This document shows positions 1-7,901 of a stretch of DNA of 16,206 bases, piece by piece (position 1 is the first letter of the stretch; every line of letters starts with the position of its first letter). The position numbers and the translations under genes were made by a program. Origin of the DNA: Gammaproteobacteria bacterium. GTDB taxonomy: Bacteria > Pseudomonadota > Gammaproteobacteria > Pseudomonadales > Azotimanducaceae. The notes under the pieces were generated by a model, which saw only the letters and a program-made list of their open reading frames with translations, was not told the origin of the DNA and made no database searches. The stretch spans positions 26,803 through 43,008 of the forward strand of contig JAPOYW010000381.1 of NCBI GenBank assembly GCA_026706425.1. The letters run 5' to 3'.

Positions 1-2
1 TT

Positions 3-1202
3 CGATCCTGTTTCGCGGATTGCCCCGGCCTTTCCTGGGTGATGCAGGAGTCGCGTCGGGGGACGGGCCATGCCGTCGCCAAGGCGCTGCCGGCGGTATC
101 TGACGACGCGACGGTTCTCGTCCTGTTCGGCGACGCGCCGTTCACGACCACCGATACCATGGCGGGCTGTATCGAGACAGCGGGTACCGGTGTCGCCGTG
201 GCCTGTGCGGATCTCTCCAATCCGTACGGCTTCGGGCGAGTCCAACGCGATGGCGACGGACATATCACCGGGATTGTCGAGGAGCGCGACGCAACCGAGG
301 CCGAAAGGGCCATCACGGAGGTGAACACCGGCATCCTGGCAGCGCCCAAGCCGGTGCTTGAGGATCTCGTCACCTCGCTTCGGCCTAACAACGATCAAGG
401 CGAGTACTACCTGACGGACGTCGTCGCCCTGGCCGTAGCCCGTGGACTGCCGGTGACCGGTGTGCCGGCCAGTGCCGAGGAGTCCCTTGGCGTGAACGAT
501 CGGGCCCAGTTGGCCCAGTTGGAGCGTCTCTACCAAGGCCGCGAGGCGGCCCGACTGATGGCCGAGGGCGTCACCCTGATGGACCCCGCGCGCATCGATA
601 TCCGGGGTTCGCTTCGCGCCGGGCGCGACTGCGTCATCGACATCAACGTGGTATTCGAAGGCACCGTTACCTTGGGAGACGGGGTCCACATCGGATCCGG
701 CTGCGTGATCCGCGACTCGACGTTGGGCGACGGTGTCAGCGTCGAGCCCATGAGTTCGATCGACGGCGGTTCGATCGCCGCCGGCTGCCGGATCGGTCCG
801 TTCGCCCGGCTTCGACCGGGCACCGACCTGGCCGAGTCGGTACACATCGGCAACTTCGTCGAGACCAAGAAGGCGAACATCGGGGCCGGGGCCAAGGCCA
901 ACCACCTGGCCTACCTGGGCGATGCGTCCGTGGGCGAGGGCAGCAATATCGGCGCGGGCGCGGTCACCTGCAACTACGACGGGGTCGACAAGCACCGCAC
1001 GGAGATCGGCGACGGCGTGTTCGTCGGCACCAACGCAACGCTTGTCGCGCCGCTCGTCATCGAGGACGAGGCCTACATTGGCGCGGGATCGACGATCACC
1101 AGCAGGGTTCGGCGCGAGGATCTCGCAGTGGGTCGCGGCCGCCAGCGGAACATTCCGGGGTGGACGCCCCCGGCCAAACGCAAGCGTCGGACCAAAGGCT
1201 AG
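3..1202 (+). CDS. glmU: GlmU, bifunctional UDP-N-acetylglucosamine pyrophosphorylase / glucosamine-1-phosphate acetyltransferase (5' truncated by window)
   Basis: Cytoplasmic enzyme for the last two steps of UDP-GlcNAc synthesis: acetylation of glucosamine-1-phosphate, then uridylyl transfer from UTP. The frame is open to the window edge, so the start and about 70 N-terminal residues, including the nucleotide-binding GxGTRM loop, lie outside. Visible uridylyltransferase elements are GTGHAV (from nt 60), LFGDAP with the metal-binding Asp, EVNTGIL and QGEYYLTD. After about nt 600 the protein becomes a left-handed beta-helix of hexapeptide repeats. The acetyltransferase catalytic His lies in NHLAYLGD (His codon 903-905) and is followed by CNYDG. 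The C-terminus is basic, as in E. coli GlmU. ATG/GTG codons near 39-44 are internal, because the upstream residues still align with the family. The stop is TAG at 1200-1202. It is followed directly by glmS, so the two are probably co-transcribed. Confidence 0.97.
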   Translation, partial: RSCFADCPGLSWVMQESRRGTGHAVAKALPAVSDDATVLVLFGDAPFTTTDTMAGCIETAGTGVAVACADLSNPYGFGRVQRDGDGHITGIVEERDATEAERAITEVNTGILAAPKPVLEDLVTSLRPNNDQGEYYLTDVVALAVARGLPVTGVPASAEESLGVNDRAQLAQLERLYQGREAARLMAEGVTLMDPARIDIRGSLRAGRDCVIDINVVFEGTVTLGDGVHIGSGCVIRDSTLGDGVSVEPMSSIDGGSIAAGCRIGPFARLRPGTDLAESVHIGNFVETKKANIGAGAKANHLAYLGDASVGEGSNIGAGAVTCNYDGVDKHRTEIGDGVFVGTNATLVAPLVIEDEAYIGAGSTITSRVRREDLAVGRGRQRNIPGWTPPAKRKRRTKG

Positions 1203-1207
1203 CAGCC

Positions 1208-3064
1208 ATGTGCGGCATCGTTGGCGCGGTAGCGGGCCGGGAAGTGCCCGCCATCCTGCTTGAAGGGCTTCAGCGACTCGAGTACCGGGGCTACGACTCC
1301 GCCGGAATCGCGGTGGCCAAGAACGGCGTCGATCTCAAGGCAGCAAACGGCTCGACGATCGAGCGCCGCCGCACCATCGGGCGGGTCCAAGAACTGGCGG
1401 AGAGCCTTGCGTCCGACCCCATCTACGGGACAACGGGCATCGCCCACACCCGGTGGGCTACGCACGGCCGGCCCTCCGTCGAAAACGCCCACCCGCACAT
1501 GTCCCGAGGCCGGATCTGCCTGGTGCACAACGGCATCGTCGAGAACTTCGAGGAGTTGCGCGACGAACTGATGGACGACGGCTATCGGTTCGACTCGGGA
1601 ACGGATTCCGAGGTGATCGCGCATCTGATCGATCGCTGCGCCCACGAGGAGGAAGACCTCCTGGAGGCCGTGCGCAAAGCGGTGAAGCGCCTGGACGGCG
1701 CCTACGCCCTGGGGGTGATGTTCCGGGACGACCCGGGCCGGATCGTCGGCGTCCGGGTCGGAAGCCCGCTGGTGGTGGGCGTCGGGATCGGCGAGAACTT
1801 CATCGCTTCGGACGCCCTGGCGCTTCGCCCGGTGACCGACCGGTTCATCTATCTCGAACAGGGCGATCTGGTCGACCTGACGCCCCGGTCGATATCGATC
1901 TGGAACGTCAACGATCTCGCCGTGGTTCGGTCGACCGTCCGGATCGAGCACAGCGGCGATGCGGCGGACAAGGGCGAGTACCGCCATCACATGGAAAAGG
2001 AGATCCACGAACAGCCGAGGGCGATTCGGGACACCCTGGAAGGGCGGTTGGGCAGCGACCACGTGCTCGAACCGGCGTTCGGCATCGATGCCAGGCGCGT
2101 GCTCGACGACACCCGGTCGGTGACCATCGCGGCCTGCGGGACGGCGTACTACGCGGGCTGCATCGCGCGCTACTGGATCGAGGAGCTCGCCGGGATTCCC
2201 ACGAGCGTGGAGATCGCCTCGGAGTTCCGCTACCGGAAGTTCGTCACGCCTCCCGGCGGGCTGTTCATGACGATCAGCCAGTCCGGGGAGACCGCCGACA
2301 CGCTGGCCGCCCACCGCATCGCGAAGAGTTCCGGCTTCGAGCACACGCTGACGGTCTGCAACGTCCCGACCAGCACGCAGGTACGCGAATCCGACCTGGC
2401 GGTGCTGACCCAGGCGGGTGTCGAGATCTGCGTCGCGTCCACCAAGGCCTTCACCACCCAGTTGGCGGCGCTGTTCATGGTGGCGATCCTGCTCGCGCGC
2501 CGCACGGGCCTAAGCCGGGCCAGGGAACGGGAACTGGTCGATGCGCTGCGCGCCCTGCCGGAGGTCGTGGAGGAGACGCTCACCCTGGATGAGCGAATCG
2601 ACGAGTTGGCGGTCGAGTTCATGCACCGCCACCACGCCCTATTCCTCGGCCGCGGCGCGCACTACCCCGTGGCCCTGGAGGGTGCGCTCAAGCTCAAGGA
2701 GATTTCCTACATCCACGCCGAAGGCTACCCCGCGGGCGAACTGAAACACGGTCCGCTCGCCCTGGTCGACGAGGACATGCCCGTGGTCGCGGTGGCGCCG
2801 GGGGACGAACTCGTCAAGAAGGTGCGGTCGAACCTGCAGGAGGTGCGCGCCCGGGGCGGCAGGCTCTACGTGTTCGCCGATGCCGACGCGGGCATCGCCG
2901 AAGCGGACGGCGTGACGGTGATCGAGGTGCCCAAGGTGCACGAACTGTTGGCGCCCGTCGTCTACACCGTGCCCCTTCAATTGCTTGCCTACCACACCGC
3001 AGTGCTCAAGGGCACGGACGTGGACCAGCCCCGGAACCTGGCGAAGTCGGTCACGGTCGAGTAG
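1208..3064 (+). CDS. glmS: GlmS, glutamine--fructose-6-phosphate aminotransferase (isomerizing)
   Basis: Makes glucosamine-6-phosphate from fructose-6-phosphate and glutamine, the committed step of the hexosamine pathway. The protein is 618 aa, against about 609 in E. coli. The start is fixed at ATG 1208 because the mature N-terminus must be Cys2, the glutaminase nucleophile (MCGIVG); an in-frame upstream start at 1160 would bury it. The glutaminase domain (about 1-240) shows YRGYDSAG, HTRWATHG (80-87) and HNGIVEN (107-113). Two SIS domains follow, with ACGTAYY near 309 and the sugar-phosphate motif SQSGET (357-362), then VASTKAFTTQ and the EGALKLKEISY segment. The C-terminal Lys of LAKSVTVE (613) matches E. 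coli Lys603. A modest AAAGG at 1193-1197 serves as ribosome-binding site inside the end of glmU. No glmS-type riboswitch is expected or seen in the 5-nt gap. Confidence 0.98.
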   Translation: MCGIVGAVAGREVPAILLEGLQRLEYRGYDSAGIAVAKNGVDLKAANGSTIERRRTIGRVQELAESLASDPIYGTTGIAHTRWATHGRPSVENAHPHMSRGRICLVHNGIVENFEELRDELMDDGYRFDSGTDSEVIAHLIDRCAHEEEDLLEAVRKAVKRLDGAYALGVMFRDDPGRIVGVRVGSPLVVGVGIGENFIASDALALRPVTDRFIYLEQGDLVDLTPRSISIWNVNDLAVVRSTVRIEHSGDAADKGEYRHHMEKEIHEQPRAIRDTLEGRLGSDHVLEPAFGIDARRVLDDTRSVTIAACGTAYYAGCIARYWIEELAGIPTSVEIASEFRYRKFVTPPGGLFMTISQSGETADTLAAHRIAKSSGFEHTLTVCNVPTSTQVRESDLAVLTQAGVEICVASTKAFTTQLAALFMVAILLARRTGLSRARERELVDALRALPEVVEETLTLDERIDELAVEFMHRHHALFLGRGAHYPVALEGALKLKEISYIHAEGYPAGELKHGPLALVDEDMPVVAVAPGDELVKKVRSNLQEVRARGGRLYVFADADAGIAEADGVTVIEVPKVHELLAPVVYTVPLQLLAYHTAVLKGTDVDQPRNLAKSVTVE

Positions 3065-3118
3065 AGGCTGCGCTGTTTCTTCCGCCAGGGCTGCCGTCAT
3101 CGAATGCGGCATGAGTGC

Positions 3119-3147
3119 TTGACAACCCGAGATCAACAAGGAAAATT
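3119..3147 (+). promoter_or_regulatory. Candidate sigma70-type promoter for the AAA_14 ATPase gene
   Basis: TTGACA, a perfect -35 hexamer, lies at 3119-3124. A 17-nt spacer leads to AAAATT at 3142-3147, a weak -10. The -10 lies inside the left arm of the inverted repeat at 3141-3169, so a protein bound to that repeat would block the promoter. This is pattern matching only; the -10 match is poor. Confidence 0.35.
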
Positions 3148-3169
3148 CAAAGCTGTATTTTGAATTTTC
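3141..3169 (+). repeat. Perfect 11-bp AT-rich inverted repeat upstream of the ATPase gene
   Basis: The left arm GAAAATTCAAA (3141-3151) and right arm TTTGAATTTTC (3159-3169) are exact reverse complements around a 7-nt loop, GCTGTAT. The sequence is strikingly AT-rich in a GC-rich region. The right arm ends one base before the AGGG ribosome-binding site (3170-3173) of the gene starting at 3182. It also overlaps a possible -10 box. It could be an operator, or an RNA hairpin that limits access to the ribosome-binding site. No T-tract follows, so it is not a typical intrinsic terminator for glmS. Confidence 0.85.
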
Positions 3170-3181
3170 AGGGTTGTTACT

Positions 3182-4345
3182 TTGGATCGACGTAAGTTTC
3201 GGGAACGCATCGACACGTTGTTCCGCAGCCATCCCGCAGTGGGGATCCTTGGGCCGCGCCAATGCGGCAAGACCACTCTTGCGCGGGACTATCTCAAGAC
3301 TTCGGCGCGACGTTGGGTGCACTACTTCGATCTGGAGGATCCGGAGGACTTGGCGCGACTCGACGACGCCCGGCTGACGTTGTCGCCATTGCGGGGGCTC
3401 GTCGTCATCGACGAGATCCAGCGCCGTCCGGAGTTGTTCCCCCTGCTGCGCGTGCTCGTGGATCGCCGGACGCCTTCGCAACGCTACCTCGTCCTTGGCA
3501 GCGCATCGCGGGAACTCATTCGCCAGTCCTCCGAGAGTCTCGCCGGACGAATCGCGTATGTCGAGTTGCCGCCGTTCACCTCGACCGAAACGCACCCACT
3601 TCAGCGGCTTTGGTTGCGCGGCGGTTTCCCTCGCTCTTGGCTGGCGCGATCCAACGCCGACAGCATGAACTGGCGCAAGGCGTACATGGCGACGTTCCTC
3701 GAACGCGACGTTCCCGCGCTGGGGATCGACATGCCACCGGGGGCGATGCGGCGGCTTTGGCTGATGCTGGCGCACTCGCACGGGAATGTCCTCAACGCCT
3801 CCGACCTTGCCCGTTCGATGGACACGTCGCAACCGACGATTCGGCGCTACCTGGACCTTCTTAGCGGCACCTTCACCACGCGACTGCTGCCGCCTTGGCA
3901 CGCCAGCGTGCGCAAGCGTCAGGTCAAGTCGCCGAAGGTGTTTTTCCGCGACTCCGGCATCCTGCACGCCCTGCTCGACCTCCCCGACATGGCGGCGCTG
4001 CGCGGCCATCCCGCTGTCGGCGCGTCGTGGGAGGGATTCGCCCTGGAGCAGGTCACTCACATTGTTGAGGCGTCGACGGAGGAATGCCATTTCTGGCGCA
4101 CCCACACCGGGGCGGAGCTGGATCTGCTGATCGTACGTGGACGCGAGCGTCTGGCCTTCGAGTTCAAATATTCGTCCGCTCCCAAAACCACCCGTTCCAT
4201 GTATTCCGCACTCGACGACCTCGGTTTGGACCACATCACCATCGTCTGCCCTGGTGCCAGCACCTATCCCCCGTCGTCCAAGGTCACCGTTACCAATCTG
4301 GCGGACCTTGCGATCCGCCACGGGTTCAGTCAAGAATCTCCTTGA
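3182..4345 (+). CDS. AAA_14 / DUF4143 family ATPase (COG1373-like), function unknown
   Basis: A 387-aa protein with the usual architecture of this family. The N-terminal AAA+ ATPase has Walker A GPRQCGKT (24-31), Walker B LVVIDEIQ (73-80) and a sensor-like strand YLVLGSAS (about 101-108). A C-terminal DUF4143 region (about 190-340) contains a winged-helix-like stretch and a PD-(D/E)XK-like segment (GAELDLLIVRG, then FEFKYS). The start is TTG 3182: an in-frame TGA at 3161-3163 leaves no ATG or GTG option, and AGGG at 3170-3173 is 8 nt upstream. The family is widespread and patchily distributed, often as solitary genes, and its role is not established. Here it stands alone between glmS and uvrD with its own AT-rich inverted repeat, which suggests an accessory insertion. 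The C-terminal segment could be a degenerate nuclease fold; that is inference. Confidence 0.9.
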   Translation: MDRRKFRERIDTLFRSHPAVGILGPRQCGKTTLARDYLKTSARRWVHYFDLEDPEDLARLDDARLTLSPLRGLVVIDEIQRRPELFPLLRVLVDRRTPSQRYLVLGSASRELIRQSSESLAGRIAYVELPPFTSTETHPLQRLWLRGGFPRSWLARSNADSMNWRKAYMATFLERDVPALGIDMPPGAMRRLWLMLAHSHGNVLNASDLARSMDTSQPTIRRYLDLLSGTFTTRLLPPWHASVRKRQVKSPKVFFRDSGILHALLDLPDMAALRGHPAVGASWEGFALEQVTHIVEASTEECHFWRTHTGAELDLLIVRGRERLAFEFKYSSAPKTTRSMYSALDDLGLDHITIVCPGASTYPPSSKVTVTNLADLAIRHGFSQESP

Positions 4346-4426
4346 CCTCGTCGGGATGTAGGCGGGAGTCGGCATGCCGGACAAGCGGCAGCCGGCGACC
4401 ACGCAGCGATCACGTCTCCCAACGGG

Positions 4427-4446
4427 TATACTGTCCGCCTATCCAG
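4427..4446 (+). promoter_or_regulatory. LexA-box-like site overlapping a -10-like hexamer upstream of uvrD
   Basis: CTG at 4431-4433 and CAG at 4444-4446 are separated by 10 nt, the spacing of the gammaproteobacterial LexA operator. In context it reads TACTGT, eight bases, then CCAG; the CCAG half resembles the right half of the E. coli uvrD SOS box as I recall it. TATACT at 4427-4432 overlaps it and could be the -10 of uvrD, though no clear -35 lies upstream. The central bases are not AT-rich, which weakens the match. Confidence 0.42.
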
Positions 4447-4463
4447 CCTAATCGGCCTTGGCG

Positions 4464-6680
4464 TTGGACGTAACCCACATCCTCGACGGTCTGAACGAGC
4501 GCCAGCGTGAAGCGGTTACGGCACCTGTCGGCAACCTTCTCGTGGTGGCCGGCGCGGGCAGCGGCAAGACCCGCGTCCTGGTGCATCGGATCGCCTACCT
4601 GGTGGAGGCGCTAGGGGCATCGCCCGGCGGCATTCTCGCGGTCACCTTCACCAACAAGGCCGCGGCCGAGATGCGGGGACGCGTGGAGCGCCTGCTGGAA
4701 GGACCGGCGCGCGCCATGTGGGTGGGCACTTTCCACGGCATTGCGCATCGGCTGCTGCGAATGCATTGGGAGGAGGCCGGACTGCCGCAAAATTTCCAGA
4801 TACTCGATGCGGACGACCAGCTACGCCTCGTCAAGCGCGTCGTCCGCACCCTCGATGTCGACGAGCAGAAGTGGCCCGTGCGGCAGGCGGTCTGGTTCAT
4901 CAATTCGCATAAGGACGAAGGCCGGCGCGCCAAGGACGTGGAAGCCGCCGACCACGATGTCTTCGGAACGGTCCATCGCGGCATCTACGAGGCCTACGAA
5001 GCGCTTTGCAACCAAGGCGGACTGGTGGATTTCGCGGAGCTCCTGCTGCGCAGCCATGAACTCCTGCTCACCAACGAGGATCTGCGGTCACACTACCGGC
5101 GCCGCTTCCGGCACCTCCTGGTCGACGAGTTCCAGGACACCAACACCATCCAGTACGCCTGGCTGCGCGTGCTGGCCGCCGCCGAACCCGACAGCGCGCT
5201 GGGACCCGGATCTGTCTGGGCCGTGGGCGACGACGACCAGTCGATCTACGGTTGGCGGGGTGCCAAGATCCAGAACATCCACGACTTCCAGACGGACTTT
5301 GCGAACGTCGAGGTCGTCAGGCTCGAACAGAACTATCGGTCGACAAGCCGGATTCTGAATGCCGCCAACGCGTTGATCGGCAACAACGCCGAACGCCTCG
5401 GCAAGAACCTCTGGACCGATGCCGGATTGGGCGGGACGATTCTCGTGTACTCCGGCTACAACGACCTGGACGAAGCCCGGTTCATCGCCGATCGCACCCA
5501 ACGCTGGATCGAGGACGGGGGCAGTCCCGACGAGGTCGCCGTGTTGTACCGGTCGAACGCCCAGTCCCGAGTCATCGAGGAAGCCTGCCTTCGGCTTGAC
5601 ATCCCGTACCGCATCTACGGCGGGGTGCGTTTCTTCGAGCGCCTGGAGATCAAGAACGCCCTGGCCTATATGCGCCTGGTGAGCCAGCGTCACGCCGACG
5701 TCGCCTTCGAACGCGTCGTCAACACGCCTCCCCGGGGCATCGGCGGCAAGACCGTGGACGCGATCCGTGCGCTGGCGCGCGCCAACGGCACGTCGATGTG
5801 GCAGGCGTCCAAGGACGGAATCGCGCAGGGAGCGTTCAAGGGCCGGGCCGCAACCACCGTCGGAGCGTTCATCAAGCTCATCGACGACATCGCCGGAGCT
5901 GCCGAAAACGCGCCGCTCGGCGAGATTGCCGAGCAATGCATCGAGACGAGCGGTTTGATGGCGTTTCACTCGAAGGAGGGCGGCGAACGCGGCATGGCGC
6001 GCAAGGAGAACCTGGAAGAGTTGGTCACCGCCTGCCGTCAGTTCGGCCGCGACCTGGTGTTTCCCATGGAGGATTCCGGCGAGGAGGAATCGCAGGCATC
6101 CGAACTCGACGAATTTCTCGACCAGGCGGCACTGGAGAGCGGCGACTACCAAAGCGGTGGCCCGGCGCTGCAGATGATGACCATGCACTCCGCCAAGGGC
6201 CTGGAGTTCCCGTTGGTCTTCATGGCGGGGATGGAGGAGGGCCTCTTTCCCAACACCCGGTCGATGCGCGAACCCGGACGTTTGGAGGAGGAACGCCGGC
6301 TGGCCTACGTCGGCATCACCCGCGCCATGCGCCAGCTCTACTTCACCTATGCCGAGACGCGGCGCATGAACGGCATGCAGAGTAGCAACTGGCCGTCGCG
6401 CTTCCTGGACGAAGTGCCGCCGGAGTGCCTGGAGGAAGTGCGTATGGGCGGGACGGTGTCGCGGCCCTTCCGCGCCCAGGCGGGCAACGGCGCGCAGGAC
6501 TTGGTCGACGACCGCGGCGGCCTGCGCATCGGCCAATCGGTCCGGCACGCCAAGTTCGGCGACGGCATCGTCCTCCAGGCCGAGGGCGGCGGCGAGCGGA
6601 CACGCGTGCAGGTCAACTTCGCGAACGCCGGGTCCAAGTGGCTCATGCTCGCGTACGCGAACCTGGAGGTCTTGGGCTAA
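4464..6680 (+). CDS. uvrD: UvrD, ATP-dependent DNA helicase II (SF1A, 3'-5')
   Basis: Unwinds DNA in nucleotide excision and mismatch repair and removes RecA filaments. About 738 aa, against 720 in E. coli. All SF1 motifs are intact: Walker A AGAGSGKT (29-36), TFTNKAAAEMR (Ia), DEFQDT (221-226, II), GDDDQSIYGWRG (255-266, III), EQNYRS (288-293, IV), TMHSAKGLEF (573-582, V) and YVGITRA with the Arg finger (about 615-621, VI). The C-terminal VRHAKFGDG starts a Tudor-like domain, which in this family contacts RNA polymerase. The N-terminus LDVTHILDGLN aligns with E. coli MDVSYLLDSLN, so TTG 4464 is the likely start; TTG 4458 would add two residues. Neither has a strong ribosome-binding site. SOS control is suggested by the LexA-like site just upstream. 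Confidence 0.97.
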   Translation: MDVTHILDGLNERQREAVTAPVGNLLVVAGAGSGKTRVLVHRIAYLVEALGASPGGILAVTFTNKAAAEMRGRVERLLEGPARAMWVGTFHGIAHRLLRMHWEEAGLPQNFQILDADDQLRLVKRVVRTLDVDEQKWPVRQAVWFINSHKDEGRRAKDVEAADHDVFGTVHRGIYEAYEALCNQGGLVDFAELLLRSHELLLTNEDLRSHYRRRFRHLLVDEFQDTNTIQYAWLRVLAAAEPDSALGPGSVWAVGDDDQSIYGWRGAKIQNIHDFQTDFANVEVVRLEQNYRSTSRILNAANALIGNNAERLGKNLWTDAGLGGTILVYSGYNDLDEARFIADRTQRWIEDGGSPDEVAVLYRSNAQSRVIEEACLRLDIPYRIYGGVRFFERLEIKNALAYMRLVSQRHADVAFERVVNTPPRGIGGKTVDAIRALARANGTSMWQASKDGIAQGAFKGRAATTVGAFIKLIDDIAGAAENAPLGEIAEQCIETSGLMAFHSKEGGERGMARKENLEELVTACRQFGRDLVFPMEDSGEEESQASELDEFLDQAALESGDYQSGGPALQMMTMHSAKGLEFPLVFMAGMEEGLFPNTRSMREPGRLEEERRLAYVGITRAMRQLYFTYAETRRMNGMQSSNWPSRFLDEVPPECLEEVRMGGTVSRPFRAQAGNGAQDLVDDRGGLRIGQSVRHAKFGDGIVLQAEGGGERTRVQVNFANAGSKWLMLAYANLEVLG

Positions 6681-6707
6681 CGTCCCGTCTCTCTTCCAGC
6701 AATCGTC

Positions 6708-7858
6708 ATGTCCGGCCCACCCAACATCCTGTTCATCAGGACCCACAGATGAACTGCAACGGCGAGTTGCGCACGTTCGAGGGCTACACCACCGACGTGA
6801 TCACCGACCTCACGCTCGACTACCTGGCCCGTCGCGAAAAGGATCGCCCGTTTTTCGTCAAGTACCACCACAAGGCGCCGCACCGACCGTGGGATTCGGA
6901 TGAAGCGCACGCCCACCTGTACGTGGACGAGCACATCGAACACCCGGTCACGTTCGACGACGACTACTCGAACCGGTCCACCGCCGCCCGGGAGGCGCGG
7001 ATGCGGATCGCCGACCACATGACCTACCGGGATCTCAAACTGACTCCGCCACCGGGTACTGAGCGGTGGGCGACGGTCCCGAATCCGCAGGATGTCGCTG
7101 ACTTCACCCTGACGCCGGCGGAGTCGGGCGTCCCCGTTTCGTTCACGGACCCTTCCGACCTCAAGGACTTCAAGTATCAGCGCTATATCAAGGACTACCT
7201 GCGCTGCGTCGCGTCGGTGGACGACAACGTGGGTCGGGTGCTTGGGCATCTCGACGCCGAGGGCATCGCCGACCACACCATCGTCGTCTACACCTCCGAC
7301 CAGGGCTTCTTCCTGGGCGACCACGGCTGGTACGACAAGCGCTTCATGTACGAGGAGTCGCTGCGCATGCCCTTCCTGGTGCGCTATCCCGCCGCAGTCG
7401 AACCCGGCACGGTCGTGGACGAGATCGTCACCAACGTCGACTTTGCACCGACCTTCTGCGATTGGGCGGGCGTTGCCCAGCCGGACTACATGCAGGGCCG
7501 TTCTTTCCGAGGGCTGCGTCGAGGCGTCGTGCCCGCCGATTGGCCCCAATCCATGTACTACCGGTACTGGATGCACCTGGCACACCACTACGTCAGCGCC
7601 CACTACGGCGTGCGGACCAAGACCCACAAGCTGATCTACTACTACGGCGAAGCCCTCGGCCAACCCGAAACCATCGACGAGTCCAAGCCCAAGGAGTGGG
7701 AGCTCTTCGACTTGGTGGCCGACCCCGACGAGTTGAACTCGGTGTACGGCAGGACGGAATACGCCAATGTCCAGTCGGCATTGACCGAGGAACTTGCCCG
7801 CCTGCAAGCCCACGTGGGCGACGAACCGTTCTCGACCTCGCCCGAGCGCGCCGGCTAG
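6708..7858 (+). pseudogene. Sulfatase (COG3119 type) with internal deletion and frame change; catalytic N-terminal region lost
   Basis: ATG 6708 begins a normal sulfatase N-terminus (MSGPPNILFI), but that frame stops at TGA 6750-6752. From about 6737 another frame carries QDPQMNCNGE, GYTTDVITD, FFVKYHHKAPHRPW, then TSDQGFFLGDHGWYDKR, EESLRMPFLVRYP, NVDFAPTF, MYYRYWMH and a complete C-terminus ending at 7858. In intact relatives about 120 residues separate these two parts, including the CxPSR/CxPAR formylglycine motif and the first metal-binding Asp pair. Both are missing here. A deletion of roughly 360 nt that changes the frame explains this. ATG 6749 could still yield a protein of about 369 aa, but it would lack the catalytic residue. 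Intact relatives cleave sulfate esters or N-sulfates, often on glycans. An assembly error could give the same picture. Confidence 0.85.
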
Positions 7859-7877
7859 GGCGGTTCATTCGACCGCC
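7859..7877 (+). terminator. Hairpin immediately after the sulfatase stop codon, possible terminator
   Basis: GGCGGT (7859-7864) pairs with ACCGCC (7872-7877). A further U-G pair closes a 5-nt loop, giving a 7-bp GC-rich stem directly after the TAG at 7856-7858. No T-run follows (ACAAGAG), so it is not a classical intrinsic terminator. It may instead mark the 3' end of the transcript or a processing site. Confidence 0.3.
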
Positions 7878-7891
7878 ACAAGAGAGGGCTG

Positions 7892-7901
7892 CAACCGGTT
7901 G
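7892..7901. promoter_or_regulatory. 10-bp palindrome CAACCGGTTG upstream of the TRAP receptor gene, possible operator
   Basis: A perfect 10-bp palindrome with a central CCGG lies 65 bases upstream of the ATG at 7967. LacI-family regulators commonly bind short palindromes with a central CG. No regulator gene is present in the window, and a 10-bp palindrome can occur by chance, so this is only a candidate. Confidence 0.25.

Noticed and set aside
1203..1207. glmS ribozyme/riboswitch upstream of glmS
   Set aside because: Only 5 nt separate glmU and glmS. That ribozyme is typical of Firmicutes and cannot fit here.
4370..4379. Palindrome CGGCATGCCG between the ATPase gene and uvrD
   Set aside because: Ten GC-rich bases can be palindromic by chance in this composition. 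It has no T-tract and is not placed at a promoter element.
2639..4402. 587-codon open frame on the minus strand across glmS, the inverted repeat and the ATPase gene
   Set aside because: It runs antisense to two well-supported genes, shows no recognisable domain, and has the Arg/Val/Gly/His-rich makeup of a GC-rich shadow frame.
3065..4457. Mobile element carrying the ATPase
   Set aside because: I found no transposase, no terminal inverted repeats at both ends and no clear flanking duplication. The short shared CGGCATG on both sides is too short to count.
6425..6736. Upstream extension of the sulfatase frame into the end of uvrD, giving a 477-codon frame
   Set aside because: The first 100 or so codons are out-of-frame uvrD sequence with no sulfatase similarity. 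The true gene start is ATG 6708 in another frame.
5088..6746. 552-codon open frame on the minus strand opposite uvrD
   Set aside because: uvrD is intact on the plus strand with every helicase motif; the antisense frame has only shadow-like composition.
6677..7813. 378-codon open frame on the minus strand opposite the sulfatase remnant
   Set aside because: The sulfatase motifs on the plus strand explain the region; the antisense product matches nothing I recognise.
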